Assembly (NCBI RefSeq): GCF_051200875.1
Contig: NZ_CP195191.1
Coordinates: 2,914,001 to 2,978,000 of the forward strand
Direction: 5' to 3'
Source: Pseudotabrizicola sp051200875
Lineage (GTDB): Bacteria > Pseudomonadota > Alphaproteobacteria > Rhodobacterales > Rhodobacteraceae
Length of the DNA: 64,000 nucleotides
Below are positions 31,158-41,060 of the stretch, one piece after another (within the stretch, counting starts at the first letter, position 1; each line of letters begins with the position of its first letter). Made by a program: the position numbers and the translations under genes. Under the pieces are notes generated by a model, which worked only from the letters and a program-made list of their open reading frames with translations, ran no database searches and was not told where the DNA came from.

Positions 31158-34100
31158 GACGGTAAAGCAGGCCTGCGTTTTCAACCCGATCATCAATGAT
31201 TATCGGATGGCCGAGGGTATTGAAAATCTAGCAGACCTTATTGCGGATAAGGGCGACGGTCGCGAGTTCTTCGCGCGGAACTTTATCACGCAGGGGATGG
31301 AGCAACTGTTCAAGGAGGGTATGCTCCGCCTGTCAGGCAAATCTGATCAGGCCGTTTTTGAACTGACACAAGCGATGGGTGGCGGTAAGACCCACATGAT
31401 GGTCGCGCTAGGCCTTCTCGCGCGCTATCCTCAGCTGCGTCCAGATGTGCTCCCCGCTGATCTGAACAGTCGGGTAGATTTTGGCTCCGCTCGCATTGCG
31501 GCGTTCAACGGACGAAATAGCCCTGACAACTATATCTGGGGAGAGATTGCTTCTCAGCTGGGTGCAGCTGAAGCGATCAAACCTTTCTGGGTGAACGGCC
31601 CGAGAACAGTCGATCAACGCAAATGGAAGGAAATCATCGGGGACACTCCGACACTCATCTTGCTCGATGAGCTTCCTCCATACCTGCAAAACGCCTCAAC
31701 CCAGGCCATGGGAAATGGCACGTTGGCCGACATGGTCGTTTACAGCCTTAGCTCTCTGATGAGCGCTGCCCTTGAGTTGCCGAACTGCGCCATCGTGATC
31801 GCGAACTTGTCGGGCAGCTACAAGTCTCAGACCAAAGCTTTGGCTGAAGCAATTGAAAACCTTCAGCAAGAGACCCGTAGGCAGGCTATGACTATCACGC
31901 CAGTTCAGCTGGCGGGCAACGAAATCTACAAGATTCTCCGCAAGCGGTTGATCGACGAGGTGCCAGATGACCGTGTCGTCTCTGACATCGCGGAAGAGTA
32001 TGCGCAACAAGTCAAGAAGGCTGAGGATGGCGGATACATCATTGCCTCGAGCATTGAACAGATTGCCGAGCAGGTCCGCGAGACTTATCCCTTCCACCCG
32101 TCCTTCAAGAACCTAGTGGCTCTCTTCAAGGAAAACGAAGGATTCCGACAGACTCGCGGCTTGATGCAGTTCACAGCGCGTCTCTTGAAGAGCGTTGCGC
32201 AGCGCGAAAGCGATGATGTGTTCCTGATCGGAACGCAGCACCTTGATTTGAATGACTCACAGGTTCGCGACGAGATCGAACGGATCGCACCGAAGTTGCT
32301 ACCCGCTGTCACAAGGGACATCTCGGATGGTGGGAACGCCATTTCAGAAAAGATCGACGTTGAGTTTGGCTCGGACTCGGCGCGCCAAGTAATGACGCTT
32401 CTACTCGCCTCATCGCTATCGCGGGCGGTCGGTGGTCGGATTGGACTCTCCGATAGTGAAATTGTTGAGTATCTTGCCGCCCCATTCCGCAAGCCGGATG
32501 AGTTTCTTTCCGCGATTGAGAAGCTGAGAGATCAAGCCTGGTATCTTCACCGTGAAGAGCAGCGTTTCTTCATCAAAGAAACGGAAAACCTCTCAAGGCA
32601 GATTGAACGGACGGCTAAGGAGATACCACAGCCCAAAATCGACCAAGCCCTGATCAATCGTCTTACCGGTATTTTGCAGCCTAGCAGTAAAAAAGCGTAC
32701 CAAGAGCTACAGGTCCTTCCGAAGCTTGACGACATTAGGCTGAGCGGACCTCGAGTGATGATTGTTATCCGCCCTGACGGGCGGGTCCCTCCAAGTGAAC
32801 TGCAAAACTTCTTTGATTACCAGCAGGACAAAAACAACCTGTTGGTGCTGACGGGGCAAGACAGCCATCTTGCGGATGCGGTGGAAGACCGGCTTCGGGA
32901 TCTCTATGCAATCGAACAGATTTCGAAGCGGCTGAAGGCTGGCGACACGCTCTTCGAGGAGGCTCGAGACCGTGCTGAGGAGGCGGAGGACCGGTTCAAC
33001 AAAGCGCTGTCTGCTGGGTACAATCGCCTCTACTTCCCGAGCCTCGAAGAGACGGACGGAAGCGAACGGCTCGTGCCCGTCACGATCGATAACGGCTTGA
33101 AGATCGGAGACGGAGATCAATCGGCCGAGAACCAGATTGAGAAACTGCTCTCGAGTCCGCGTGCCAACTACAAGTTGGTCCTGAACCTCAGCGAGAACTT
33201 CGCAGAGTACTTTGCAATGGCCGAGGAGTATCTTTGGCCATCAGGTAAGGACAATCGTCGCACGCCTTGGAAGGACGTCGTTAGTCGCGCAAAGAACAAC
33301 CCAGCTTGGCCTTGGATGCCTGGCTCCGCTGGGATGGATGTCCTCAAGGCAGAGGCGCTGAAGCAAGGCCGGTGGCGCTTGGGGGAAGATGGTTACGTTG
33401 AAAAGGGTCCGTTCCCGAAGGAAAAGTGCACCGTCAACGTGACTGTCCAGAGCGTCAGCTCTGAAACCGGGGAGGCAACCCTGGCTTTGACGCCCCGGAA
33501 CGCTGGCGACAGCCCCATCGTGCACTACTCGCCAAAGCCGGAGGTGTCTGCCTCTGATCCTCAAGTCGAGAACCTTGACAGCTTCTCAACCCTCGAGGGC
33601 TCACTCTATTTTTGGGTGCGCGACCCCTCGGGTCGGTTCGAAAGCGGCCCTGCCGTTCGGTGGGTGGCAGACCTCAAAATCCGCCATCAGGTTGAGCCAT
33701 CGGCTGACAAGCGGAGGATCACCCTGCAATCGACCCCACGCGCATCGCTGACATATACATTGGACGGGTCGAACCCAAAGGACGGCATCGAGTATAAGGA
33801 ACCGTTCGAGATTGGCTCCGAGGCGGTTCGGCTCTTGGTGTATGCTCGTTCCGGCGAAGCGACCAAAACTGCTGACTTCCAGATCGTGGCCAGCGGAGAT
33901 CGCAGGGTTCAGATCGACGATGCAAAGCCAGCGCGCCTGCAAGCGAAACGCGTTTCTCTAGACACGACTGACCGGGTCTACGGAGTGATCAACCGTTTTC
34001 GAGAGAGCGGAAACACGCGGTTTAAGGGTGTGCGGATTGAGATCGGACAGGGTGAAACGACCGTGACTGTTCGCTTCCAGGAGCGTGAAGTGACCGCGGC

Positions 34101-34272
34101 TATGATCGAGGGGGTCGTCAACACCCTTCGGCAGGTTCTGAATGAAGATCAGGCACCGGTTGCGATCACAATCAGTGATGGCATTCAGTTCGAAAATGGG
34201 TTTGAGGTCAGGGAGTTCGCCAAGATCGCTGGGCTCGAACTTCGACCCGGTGACATCGCACAGGAGGCTTGA
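31150..34272 (+). CDS. DUF499 ATPase, anti-phage operon
   Basis: The 1040-residue protein has a Walker A motif at ~77-82 (GGGKTH) and a Walker B-like motif at ~166-174 (LILLDELPP), as in DUF499 proteins of anti-phage loci. The C-terminal third (~740-960) has Ig-like or beta-sandwich-looking sequence (GSLYFWVRDPSGRFESGPAV) and a chitobiase/FN3-like block (STPRASLTYTLDGSNPKDGI). The start is the internal ATG at 31150, which overlaps the RHH stop; the longer frame is antisense to nothing and lacks a ribosome-binding site. In Hma-type systems this is the ATPase that probably couples target sensing to the helicase and methylase. Function is inferred from the family. Confidence 0.85.
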   Translation: MIKTVKQACVFNPIINDYRMAEGIENLADLIADKGDGREFFARNFITQGMEQLFKEGMLRLSGKSDQAVFELTQAMGGGKTHMMVALGLLARYPQLRPDVLPADLNSRVDFGSARIAAFNGRNSPDNYIWGEIASQLGAAEAIKPFWVNGPRTVDQRKWKEIIGDTPTLILLDELPPYLQNASTQAMGNGTLADMVVYSLSSLMSAALELPNCAIVIANLSGSYKSQTKALAEAIENLQQETRRQAMTITPVQLAGNEIYKILRKRLIDEVPDDRVVSDIAEEYAQQVKKAEDGGYIIASSIEQIAEQVRETYPFHPSFKNLVALFKENEGFRQTRGLMQFTARLLKSVAQRESDDVFLIGTQHLDLNDSQVRDEIERIAPKLLPAVTRDISDGGNAISEKIDVEFGSDSARQVMTLLLASSLSRAVGGRIGLSDSEIVEYLAAPFRKPDEFLSAIEKLRDQAWYLHREEQRFFIKETENLSRQIERTAKEIPQPKIDQALINRLTGILQPSSKKAYQELQVLPKLDDIRLSGPRVMIVIRPDGRVPPSELQNFFDYQQDKNNLLVLTGQDSHLADAVEDRLRDLYAIEQISKRLKAGDTLFEEARDRAEEAEDRFNKALSAGYNRLYFPSLEETDGSERLVPVTIDNGLKIGDGDQSAENQIEKLLSSPRANYKLVLNLSENFAEYFAMAEEYLWPSGKDNRRTPWKDVVSRAKNNPAWPWMPGSAGMDVLKAEALKQGRWRLGEDGYVEKGPFPKEKCTVNVTVQSVSSETGEATLALTPRNAGDSPIVHYSPKPEVSASDPQVENLDSFSTLEGSLYFWVRDPSGRFESGPAVRWVADLKIRHQVEPSADKRRITLQSTPRASLTYTLDGSNPKDGIEYKEPFEIGSEAVRLLVYARSGEATKTADFQIVASGDRRVQIDDAKPARLQAKRVSLDTTDRVYGVINRFRESGNTRFKGVRIEIGQGETTVTVRFQEREVTAAMIEGVVNTLRQVLNEDQAPVAITISDGIQFENGFEVREFAKIAGLELRPGDIAQEA

Positions 34273-34281
34273 GACCACGAC

Positions 34282-34914
34282 ATGGCACGACCGGCACGAA
34301 AGGCCAGCGACGTTGAAGGGCAGGCTCAGGGCAAACCTGTCAAGCCGACCCTCGGCTTTGGCGTGCCCGCAACTTCGGACCCGCACCACTTCAAGGTGAT
34401 CATTCCCCCTGCCAACTCCGGGAAGGTGCAGATCAGCGAGTACCTCGGCCTTCAAGCCAGCAGTGACGAGTTCGCGGTGATCGATCGGGTTGTGCTTGAT
34501 CGTCCCCGATGGACTGAAATCCGAAGTGAGGTGCAGCGTGCCTTCAACGCGCGCCTCAAGGGCCATGATCTGATGACTTCGGCCTGGAAGGTTGGAGAGA
34601 ACCCAGTGGATCGGCTTCTCGGCAAGGAGTTGTGCGTGCTTGCCTGGGCGGTAGAGGCGATGGAAATGGACCACATCCCGGTCGCTGTTCGAAACTGGCT
34701 ATCTTTGCGGCCAGAGGAACGCTGGTGGCTCTTCGGCATGACGGCGATGGCAACCGGCACAGCGATGGATGGCGGTCGCGGTTGGCGCTTGGCCCTTCGG
34801 CATGCTCTCGGTGATGTCGCTCAAAGCGACCTTTTGCAGCCACGTGCTCGTCGACAGCTCAGCCGATTGGGCGATCGGCCGACGCTCGATCTATTTGATG
34901 AAGAGAAAAGATGA
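34282..34914 (+). CDS. DUF3780 protein, anti-phage operon
   Basis: A 210-residue protein (MARPARKASDVEGQAQGKPV..) whose core (FKVIIPPANSGKVQISEYLG, LGKELCVLAWAVEAMEMDHI and LRPEERWWLFGMTAMATGTA) matches DUF3780, a family found almost only beside DUF499 and DUF1156 genes. It has no catalytic motif that I can see and may be a structural or adaptor subunit. Its last four bases overlap the DUF1156 start (ATGA), tying it to the methylase. Confidence 0.83.
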   Translation: MARPARKASDVEGQAQGKPVKPTLGFGVPATSDPHHFKVIIPPANSGKVQISEYLGLQASSDEFAVIDRVVLDRPRWTEIRSEVQRAFNARLKGHDLMTSAWKVGENPVDRLLGKELCVLAWAVEAMEMDHIPVAVRNWLSLRPEERWWLFGMTAMATGTAMDGGRGWRLALRHALGDVAQSDLLQPRARRQLSRLGDRPTLDLFDEEKR

Positions 34915-37900
34915 CCACACTGCAAGCACTTTCTAACCAGGAAGCACCCAGTCTAATTGAAGCGGTTTTTCCCGCGCAGAAGGTCTCGTTTGAGGCGCAG
35001 TCTGAACGAAAGGCCGTTGCTGCCCAGACGCTGACGGGCCTTGGCTCATACTGGAAAGGGCGCAAGCCGCTTATCCTAGTTCGTGCGATCATCCTTGGTT
35101 CCCTGCTCCCGCAAACAGGTGACAGCGAACGAGATCTAGAGATTTTCGAAAAGCTTATGGCTTTTGATGACCATGGCCTAGCGCGCCGTGCCTTCGCACA
35201 AGGCGATTTGAAGCCAAAGCACATCGCAGTCAGAGTTTCACTGTCTAATCCGTGGGACTTCTTCACTTTCACAGGCTTCGACGATCTGCCAAAGGACAGC
35301 CGAATCCTGAACGTGGAGTGTCCCTTTGATGCGGATGAAGAGGGCATAAACCTGCGCTGGGCTCGAGATGTGTCAGAGGACACAAAGATTGAGCTGATCG
35401 AACGCGCCCTAGCTACCTTTGCGAGCTACGAAGAGAAAGCCAGCCTCTGCAAGCGACCTGAAGAGGTTGATCAGGATTGGCTTTACGCGCCGATCTGGCC
35501 TGCAGTGAACGAACACTTTGCTCAATGGGGGGTGTCGGCACGCTCGATCCCGGAGCTGGTGGAGCAAATGGGCATCCTTCGGTTCGGTCGGCGGCCACGG
35601 GTTGGCGATACCTTCTCGGGTGGAGGCTCCATCCCGTTCGAGGCTGCCCGGCTGGGTTGCGATACATACGCCGCAGATTTGAACCCAATCGCATGCATGC
35701 TCACATGGGGAGCGATGAACGTCATCGGTGCGCCCAAGAAGCAGCGTGAGATGTTCGAAGACGCCCAGAGAGCGGTCATGCTGAAGGTTGACCAAGAGCT
35801 GATCAAGCTTGGTGTCGAGCATGATGATAAGGGCAATCGCGCGAAGGCTTACCTGTACTGCCTTGAGACAGAGTGCCCTGAGACCGGCTGGATGGTGCCG
35901 ATGCTGCCAAGCCGGGTCATCTCGCCCAAACTCGGTGCAATCGCGAAACTAACGCCGGATCACGCCAACAAGCGGTTCACGATCGACGTAGTGAGCAATG
36001 TTTCGGCAAAGGAACTGAAGGCTGCAGAGAAGGGCACGGTTGACGACGGTGACCTCGTCTATGAACTCGATGGCAAGACCTATCGGACTCCCGTCAAGAC
36101 GCTGCGCGGCGACTATCGCGGTGCCGACGGATCAACTCTGAATAAACTGCGTCGCTGGGAGAAATCCGATTTCATTCCGCGGCCGGGCGACATCTTTCAG
36201 GAGCGGCTCTATGCCATCCAGTGGATCACGAAGGACTCGATCTACGAGCATCGCCAGAATACTTACTTCCGTGGCATAAGTGACCTTGATCTAGAGAGAG
36301 AGCAAAAGGTCGCGGAGCTTGTTGCCAGTAGTTTAGAGACTTGGCAGGCCGAGGGTCTTGTCTCGGACATGGCTATCGAACCGGGATACAATACAAACCA
36401 GCCCATCCGTGAGCGGGGGTGGACACATTGGCATCATCTCTTCAATTCTCGGCAAATCCTCTTGCAGGCAATCACCCAGAAGGCCTGGCGTGAATCTGAT
36501 GCCGCGGCATTGGGCTGGCTGAATCTCGCGAAAATGGCTGATTTCAACTCGCGTCTTTGCCGTTGGGCCACGTCGCAAGGTGGAGGCTTGGGGGGACCTA
36601 AGGGGGTCTTTTCGAACCAGGCACTAAACACCTTCTACAACTACGCCACACGGTCTTGGTCCGGGTTTGGTGTCGGTTCGTTCCGGATGGCCGAAGAGCC
36701 ATTGCCGAACGTCGAGCGAGAGGTGGTGTCCGCTCCTGCCGATCAGCCCGCGCGGCGCTGCGACTATTGGATCACCGATCCTCCTTACGCCGATGCCGTG
36801 AACTATCACGAGATTACCGAATTCTTCATCGCATGGCTTCGGAAGAATCCGCCGCCGGAATTCAGTGATTGGATATGGGATTCAAGACGGGCGCTTGTGA
36901 TAAAGGGCTCGGGTGATGATTTCCGACGCGGGATGGTGGGCGCCTACAGTGCGATGGCCGAGCACATGCCGGACAACGGTATGCAATGCGTGATGTTCAC
37001 CCATCAGGATACCGGCGTTTGGTCTGACATGGTCGGCATCTTCTGGGCTGCTGGGCTTCAGGTCGTTGCCGCTTGGTACATCGCGACCGAGACGACATCC
37101 GAGCTAAAGAAGGGCGGCTATGTTCAGGGCACCGTTATCCTGATGCTGCGCAAGCGCCAGGAAGGGGAACGCACAGGCTTCAAGCAGCGCATTCTTCCTG
37201 CCGTTCGGGCTGAAGTCCAGCGACAGATCGAAAGCATGATGAACCTCAACGAAGAGGTGAAGGACAAGCTGGGCGAACCGGTCTTCAATGACTCTGACCT
37301 CCAGATGGCGGGTTATGCCGCAGCGTTGAAGGTTTTGACCGCCTACACGCAGATCGGCGGTGAGGATGTGACAAACTTTGCCCTGCGGCCACGGCAGAGC
37401 GGTGAGGTCACCGTTGTGGACGAAATCGTCCAGCAAGCGGCCGAGGCCGCGAACAACCTACTGGTGCCCGAAGGCCTTGGCGCAGAGACTTGGGCCCGAC
37501 TGACGGGCATCGAACGCTTCTTTTTCCGCATGATGGACATGGAAACTACGGGTGCCAAGAAGCTCGACAACTACCAGAACTTTGCCAAAGCGTTCCGAGT
37601 TGAAGACTATGCGCGCGTTATGGGCGACATGGCGGCGAACGGCGCGCGGCTGAAAACCGTCACAGAGTTTGCGTCTCGTGACCTCTCGGATAGCACAGAG
37701 ATCGGGCCAACTTGGCTAGGCCAGTTGATCATAGGGCTTCAACAACTTCTGGCAGAAGTTGAGCCCCAAGTGGTTATTGGCCAAATCCAGGCCGACTTGC
37801 CGGAGTTCTTGGAAGCAAGGCCGCTGCTGATCGACATGCTTGCGTTCTTCGAACGAAAAGCCGCTCCGAAGGAAGTGCGCGATGTTGCCGAGGTTCTCGG

Positions 37901-37937
37901 TGCTCGAATGAAGAACCTTCGTGCGCTTGGACAATGA
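34911..37937 (+). CDS. DUF1156 DNA methyltransferase, anti-phage operon
   Basis: The 1008-residue protein has a SAM-binding motif at ~231-247 (DTFSGGGSIPFEAARLG, then DLNPIA) and a catalytic motif IV DPPY at ~622-625 (ITDPPYADAVNYHEI). This is consistent with an adenine N6-methyltransferase interrupted by a long target-recognition insert (~300-560). A C-terminal helical region (~750-1008) follows. As the modification arm of the defence operon it would mark self DNA. An alternative is a methylase acting as an effector, as in some BREX-like systems. The start is the ATG overlapping the DUF3780 stop. Confidence 0.87.
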   Translation: MTTLQALSNQEAPSLIEAVFPAQKVSFEAQSERKAVAAQTLTGLGSYWKGRKPLILVRAIILGSLLPQTGDSERDLEIFEKLMAFDDHGLARRAFAQGDLKPKHIAVRVSLSNPWDFFTFTGFDDLPKDSRILNVECPFDADEEGINLRWARDVSEDTKIELIERALATFASYEEKASLCKRPEEVDQDWLYAPIWPAVNEHFAQWGVSARSIPELVEQMGILRFGRRPRVGDTFSGGGSIPFEAARLGCDTYAADLNPIACMLTWGAMNVIGAPKKQREMFEDAQRAVMLKVDQELIKLGVEHDDKGNRAKAYLYCLETECPETGWMVPMLPSRVISPKLGAIAKLTPDHANKRFTIDVVSNVSAKELKAAEKGTVDDGDLVYELDGKTYRTPVKTLRGDYRGADGSTLNKLRRWEKSDFIPRPGDIFQERLYAIQWITKDSIYEHRQNTYFRGISDLDLEREQKVAELVASSLETWQAEGLVSDMAIEPGYNTNQPIRERGWTHWHHLFNSRQILLQAITQKAWRESDAAALGWLNLAKMADFNSRLCRWATSQGGGLGGPKGVFSNQALNTFYNYATRSWSGFGVGSFRMAEEPLPNVEREVVSAPADQPARRCDYWITDPPYADAVNYHEITEFFIAWLRKNPPPEFSDWIWDSRRALVIKGSGDDFRRGMVGAYSAMAEHMPDNGMQCVMFTHQDTGVWSDMVGIFWAAGLQVVAAWYIATETTSELKKGGYVQGTVILMLRKRQEGERTGFKQRILPAVRAEVQRQIESMMNLNEEVKDKLGEPVFNDSDLQMAGYAAALKVLTAYTQIGGEDVTNFALRPRQSGEVTVVDEIVQQAAEAANNLLVPEGLGAETWARLTGIERFFFRMMDMETTGAKKLDNYQNFAKAFRVEDYARVMGDMAANGARLKTVTEFASRDLSDSTEIGPTWLGQLIIGLQQLLAEVEPQVVIGQIQADLPEFLEARPLLIDMLAFFERKAAPKEVRDVAEVLGARMKNLRALGQ

Positions 37938-37959
37938 GTGATGGGGAATTAAGCCAGGC

Positions 37960-40695
37960 ATGACGATCCGCCGCTACTCTTCGCGCACGCACCGCCTGGA
38001 CCAAACCGTGTTGGTCGAGCACCTGAAGGGCGCACGCAGCTACAAGAGGATCGCGGGATACTTCACCAGCTCCCTTTTCGAAGTGGCTGGTGAGATGCTG
38101 GAAGGCATTCCGGAGGTGAAGATCGTCTGTAATGTCGATATCCACCCGGATGACCTGAGGGTTGCCAAGCTCCGAGAGGCCAAGATGCTTGGCTTGTGGA
38201 ACGAGAACTCTCTAGAAGCGGAGACGTTGCTCAACCGCGACCGCTACCGCTTGCTTGATAGCTTTCTGCAGAAGCACGGGCAGGCCGTTCGGGTCGCCCC
38301 CGACGACGTTTGTGGCTTTCTGCACGGCAAGGCGGGGGTAATCGAGCTGGCTGACGGCCGGAAGCTGGGCTTCATGGGGTCGATGAACGAAACCCGAAGC
38401 GGCTGGCAAAGGCATTATGAAATCCTTTGGGAAGACGAGTCTCCAGAGGGCGTGGCCTGGATCGAAGACGAGTTCGACTTCCTTTGGCGCGCTGCCAAAG
38501 AACTCCCGCGAGCAATCATTCGCGAGGTAAAGCGGCGGGGGTATCGGAGAGAGGTCGACTTTGACGACATCTCCGATCCCGACGAAATCGCCCCGGCCGC
38601 ACTGATTGAATCGCCTCTTTATCGCGAAGGTTTCTCTCTCCAGCCTTGGCAGCGTGGGTTCGTGACCGAGTGCCTGAGGCACCATGAAAATCACGGTATC
38701 GTTCGGTTGCTGCTCGCGGATGAGGTAGGGCTTGGCAAGACCCTGTCCATGGGAACAGCTGCCCTGGTTCTGTGCTTGCTACAGGATCAAAAGAAGGGTG
38801 GTCAGAAGCCCATCGTCATCTTTGCTCCCGCTACGCTCTGCGAACAGTGGCAAACGGAAATGATCGATAAACTGGGAATTCCCTGTGCGCGATGGGAAAC
38901 CCAGCGAAAGGTTTGGTTGGACCACGAAGATCGTGCGATTTCACCGGCAGGTCGAGAACAGATCGCGCGGTGTCCTCTTCGCATCGGTATCGTGTCAACC
39001 GGCCTAATGATGCGCGACAGCGACGAGAAGAAGCACCTGATGGGCCTCCGGTTCGGCTTGGTGATCCTCGATGAAGCGCACAAGGCCCGCAGTCGCCAGG
39101 GTTTCGGAAGCGACGCAGGCTCACATAATGAACTCCTTGCTTTTGCGAGGGAAATTGCGGCTCGCAGTGAGCATGTGTTGCTTGGAACAGCGACGCCTAT
39201 CCAGACAAAGCCCGACGATCTTTGGGACCTGATGGGTATTCTTCATCAGGGAAAAGGCAATTTTGTGCTCGGGAACGACTTTGCAAAATGGCATCATCCT
39301 GAAGAGGTTCTGCCTCTGATTTCAGGGCAGCAGGAGGCCATAGCGCCAGAGACTGCATGGGAGTTGCTTCGATCGCCTCTTCCGCTCGTGCGTTCGACAA
39401 TCGAACCTAATGCAAGAAAGCTCTATTCCAATATTCGCCAAGACCTCGGTCTGAACGATGGGCAGAGCGAAACGAACAGGCCGTTCACGCAGCTAAGTAT
39501 AGAAACGAGAGAGATTTTCGAAGAGGAGCTTGAGCGCCAGATTGCTGGGGCCTCCTTCTTCAAGAGAGAGAATCCGTTCATTCGCCATATTGTTCTGCGA
39601 AAGCGTGCAGACCTGGAAGACGAAGGCTTGTTGCCGAGGATCGGCGTAAACCTGCACCCTGATCGGAAGCTCGCACGGGAGGTGCAGCGGTTCGACATTC
39701 TTTTTGAAGGCAAAGCTCTTCGCACCACTGACGACTTCCGCGAAGCCTATCGCGAGGCAAGAAACTTTGGTCGGGCGATTTCAAAGCGCGGCAAGGGCAG
39801 TGGCTTCATGAAGAATCTGATGGAGCAGCGTATCTGCTCGAGCATCGCGGCCGGTCTCAGCACTGCGCAGACGCTATTGGCGGGTAGGTCTGTCCAGGAA
39901 GAGACCGAGGATCAAGTTATTGAACTCAAAGTGGATAGTTCGGAGGAGAAGGTTGTCCTGGAGCGCCTCATTGACCGACTTCGGCGCATAACGACCGACC
40001 CAAAGCTTGAAGCGACACTGAGTTACTTGGAGAACGAGAAGTGGTCCAGCCACGGGGCGATCATCTTCAGCCAGTACTACGACACCGCAAAGTGGATGGC
40101 GGATGAGCTGGCGAAAAAGTATCCCGATCAGGCGATCGGCCTCTACGCGGGTGCATCAAGAAGCCGTCTCTATCAAGCGGGAGAGAGCGTAAGCATCGAG
40201 CGTGAAGTGCTGAAGAAAATGGTCGCTACGCATGGTCTAAAGATCATGGTGGCAACCGACGCTGCCTGTGAAGGCTTGAACCTTCAGACGCTAGGAACGC
40301 TGATCAACATCGATCTGCCATGGAACCCGACGCGGCTCGAACAGCGAATTGGCCGGATCAAGCGCTTCGGTCAGGTTCGTGATCACGTTGACATGCTCAA
40401 CTTGGTGAATGAGCAGACCGTGGACGAAAAGGTCTATGAACGACTCTCCGAGCGGATGAGGGATCGATACAATCTGTTCGGCTCCCTGCCCGATACCATC
40501 AAGGACGAATGGATCGATGACATTGAAACCCTTGGAGAGAAGATGGACGAATACATCGACGCTCAAAGGGAGGCCACCGGCTTCGATCTTCGGTATCAAG
40601 CGTCATCCGAACCCAGCGAAAAGGACTGGCGAGATTGCAGTGAAGTTTTGTCACGTCGAGACTTCGCGGCGCTGATGCGGGCAGGATGGACGTGA
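37960..40695 (+). CDS. PLD-like/SNF2 helicase, anti-phage operon
   Basis: A 911-residue fusion. Residues ~1-185 are a phospholipase D-like domain with a single HxK motif (FLHGKAGVIELADGRKLGFM), such domains being nucleases or DNA-binding. An SNF2/helicase core follows: Walker A at ~252-262 (ADEVGLGKTLS), DEAH at ~369-374 (VILDEAHKA), SAT-like LGTATP at ~410, and motif VI at ~795-805 (QRIGRIKRFGQ). It starts 22 bp after the methylase stop and ends the operon. It is the likely nucleic-acid-processing effector. Confidence 0.88.
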   Translation: MTIRRYSSRTHRLDQTVLVEHLKGARSYKRIAGYFTSSLFEVAGEMLEGIPEVKIVCNVDIHPDDLRVAKLREAKMLGLWNENSLEAETLLNRDRYRLLDSFLQKHGQAVRVAPDDVCGFLHGKAGVIELADGRKLGFMGSMNETRSGWQRHYEILWEDESPEGVAWIEDEFDFLWRAAKELPRAIIREVKRRGYRREVDFDDISDPDEIAPAALIESPLYREGFSLQPWQRGFVTECLRHHENHGIVRLLLADEVGLGKTLSMGTAALVLCLLQDQKKGGQKPIVIFAPATLCEQWQTEMIDKLGIPCARWETQRKVWLDHEDRAISPAGREQIARCPLRIGIVSTGLMMRDSDEKKHLMGLRFGLVILDEAHKARSRQGFGSDAGSHNELLAFAREIAARSEHVLLGTATPIQTKPDDLWDLMGILHQGKGNFVLGNDFAKWHHPEEVLPLISGQQEAIAPETAWELLRSPLPLVRSTIEPNARKLYSNIRQDLGLNDGQSETNRPFTQLSIETREIFEEELERQIAGASFFKRENPFIRHIVLRKRADLEDEGLLPRIGVNLHPDRKLAREVQRFDILFEGKALRTTDDFREAYREARNFGRAISKRGKGSGFMKNLMEQRICSSIAAGLSTAQTLLAGRSVQEETEDQVIELKVDSSEEKVVLERLIDRLRRITTDPKLEATLSYLENEKWSSHGAIIFSQYYDTAKWMADELAKKYPDQAIGLYAGASRSRLYQAGESVSIEREVLKKMVATHGLKIMVATDAACEGLNLQTLGTLINIDLPWNPTRLEQRIGRIKRFGQVRDHVDMLNLVNEQTVDEKVYERLSERMRDRYNLFGSLPDTIKDEWIDDIETLGEKMDEYIDAQREATGFDLRYQASSEPSEKDWRDCSEVLSRRDFAALMRAGWT

Positions 40696-40880
40696 TCCAG
40701 GTTCTTGGCATGGAGTTTGGGTCAACAATAGGTCAACCGGGCGACCAACGCCGTTCACCGTTTGGGCTACAGCCGCTTCCGTCGGTTGCGGTTGAGAGCG
40801 GCGAGGTAATCAAGCGGGATCAATGGGTTGGCGCGTAAGTGGTTGAAATCTAAGGGTCCGATGTTCTCTTTTTGGTCCGC
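40696..40880. other. Gene-free junction between defence operon and tRNA fragment
   Basis: These 185 bases hold no plausible gene. The sequence includes short GC-rich inverted repeats (GGTCAACCGGGCGACC and CCGCTTCCGTCGGTTGCGG near 40730-40790). As the DNA between the last island gene and the attachment core, it is where integrase arm-type sites for the right end would lie, but I cannot identify them. Confidence 0.45.
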
Positions 40881-40925
40881 CTCATAACCTGAAGGCCGCA
40901 GGTTCAAATCCTGCCCCCGCAACCA
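40881..40925 (+). other. 3' fragment of tRNA-fMet: candidate attR
   Basis: From the anticodon CAT (CTCATAACC at 40881-40889) to CCA (40925) the sequence is the 3' half of an initiator tRNA: T arm GCAGG-TTCAAAT-CCTGC and acceptor CCCCGCA-A-CCA, ending in the A72 typical of bacterial initiator tRNA. The 5' half is missing; upstream sequence is unrelated. This is the signature of an integrase-made att site in a tRNA gene. The complete tRNA-fMet gene should lie at the other end, outside the window. Confidence 0.82.
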
Positions 40926-41019
40926 AAAGCCGCAATAAAACCAAAGACTTAAATGTTGAGCGTTTCGCTTGTGTATAAGCAAACGCAAACACCTCAACAA
41001 CAACTCAACGTTACACGAG

Positions 41020-41041
41020 GCCCCCTACACGGGGGCTTTTT
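41020..41041 (+). terminator. Intrinsic terminator after tRNA-fMet fragment
   Basis: GCCCCC-TACAC-GGGGGC followed by five T residues. It lies 95 bp after the CCA end of the tRNA fragment and is probably the original tRNA-fMet terminator left on this side by integration. It would also stop transcription leaving the defence operon before the convergent toxin-antitoxin genes. Confidence 0.85.
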
Positions 41042-41060
41042 GCGTTCCGGGCGCTGCCGA

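Noticed and set aside
31150..40695. Defence operon is BREX or DISARM
   Set aside because: There is no PglZ, BrxC or Lon as in BREX, and no DUF1998 (DrmB) as in DISARM. The DUF499/DUF3780/DUF1156/PLD-helicase set fits the Hma-type class, although the PLD and helicase domains superficially recall DISARM.
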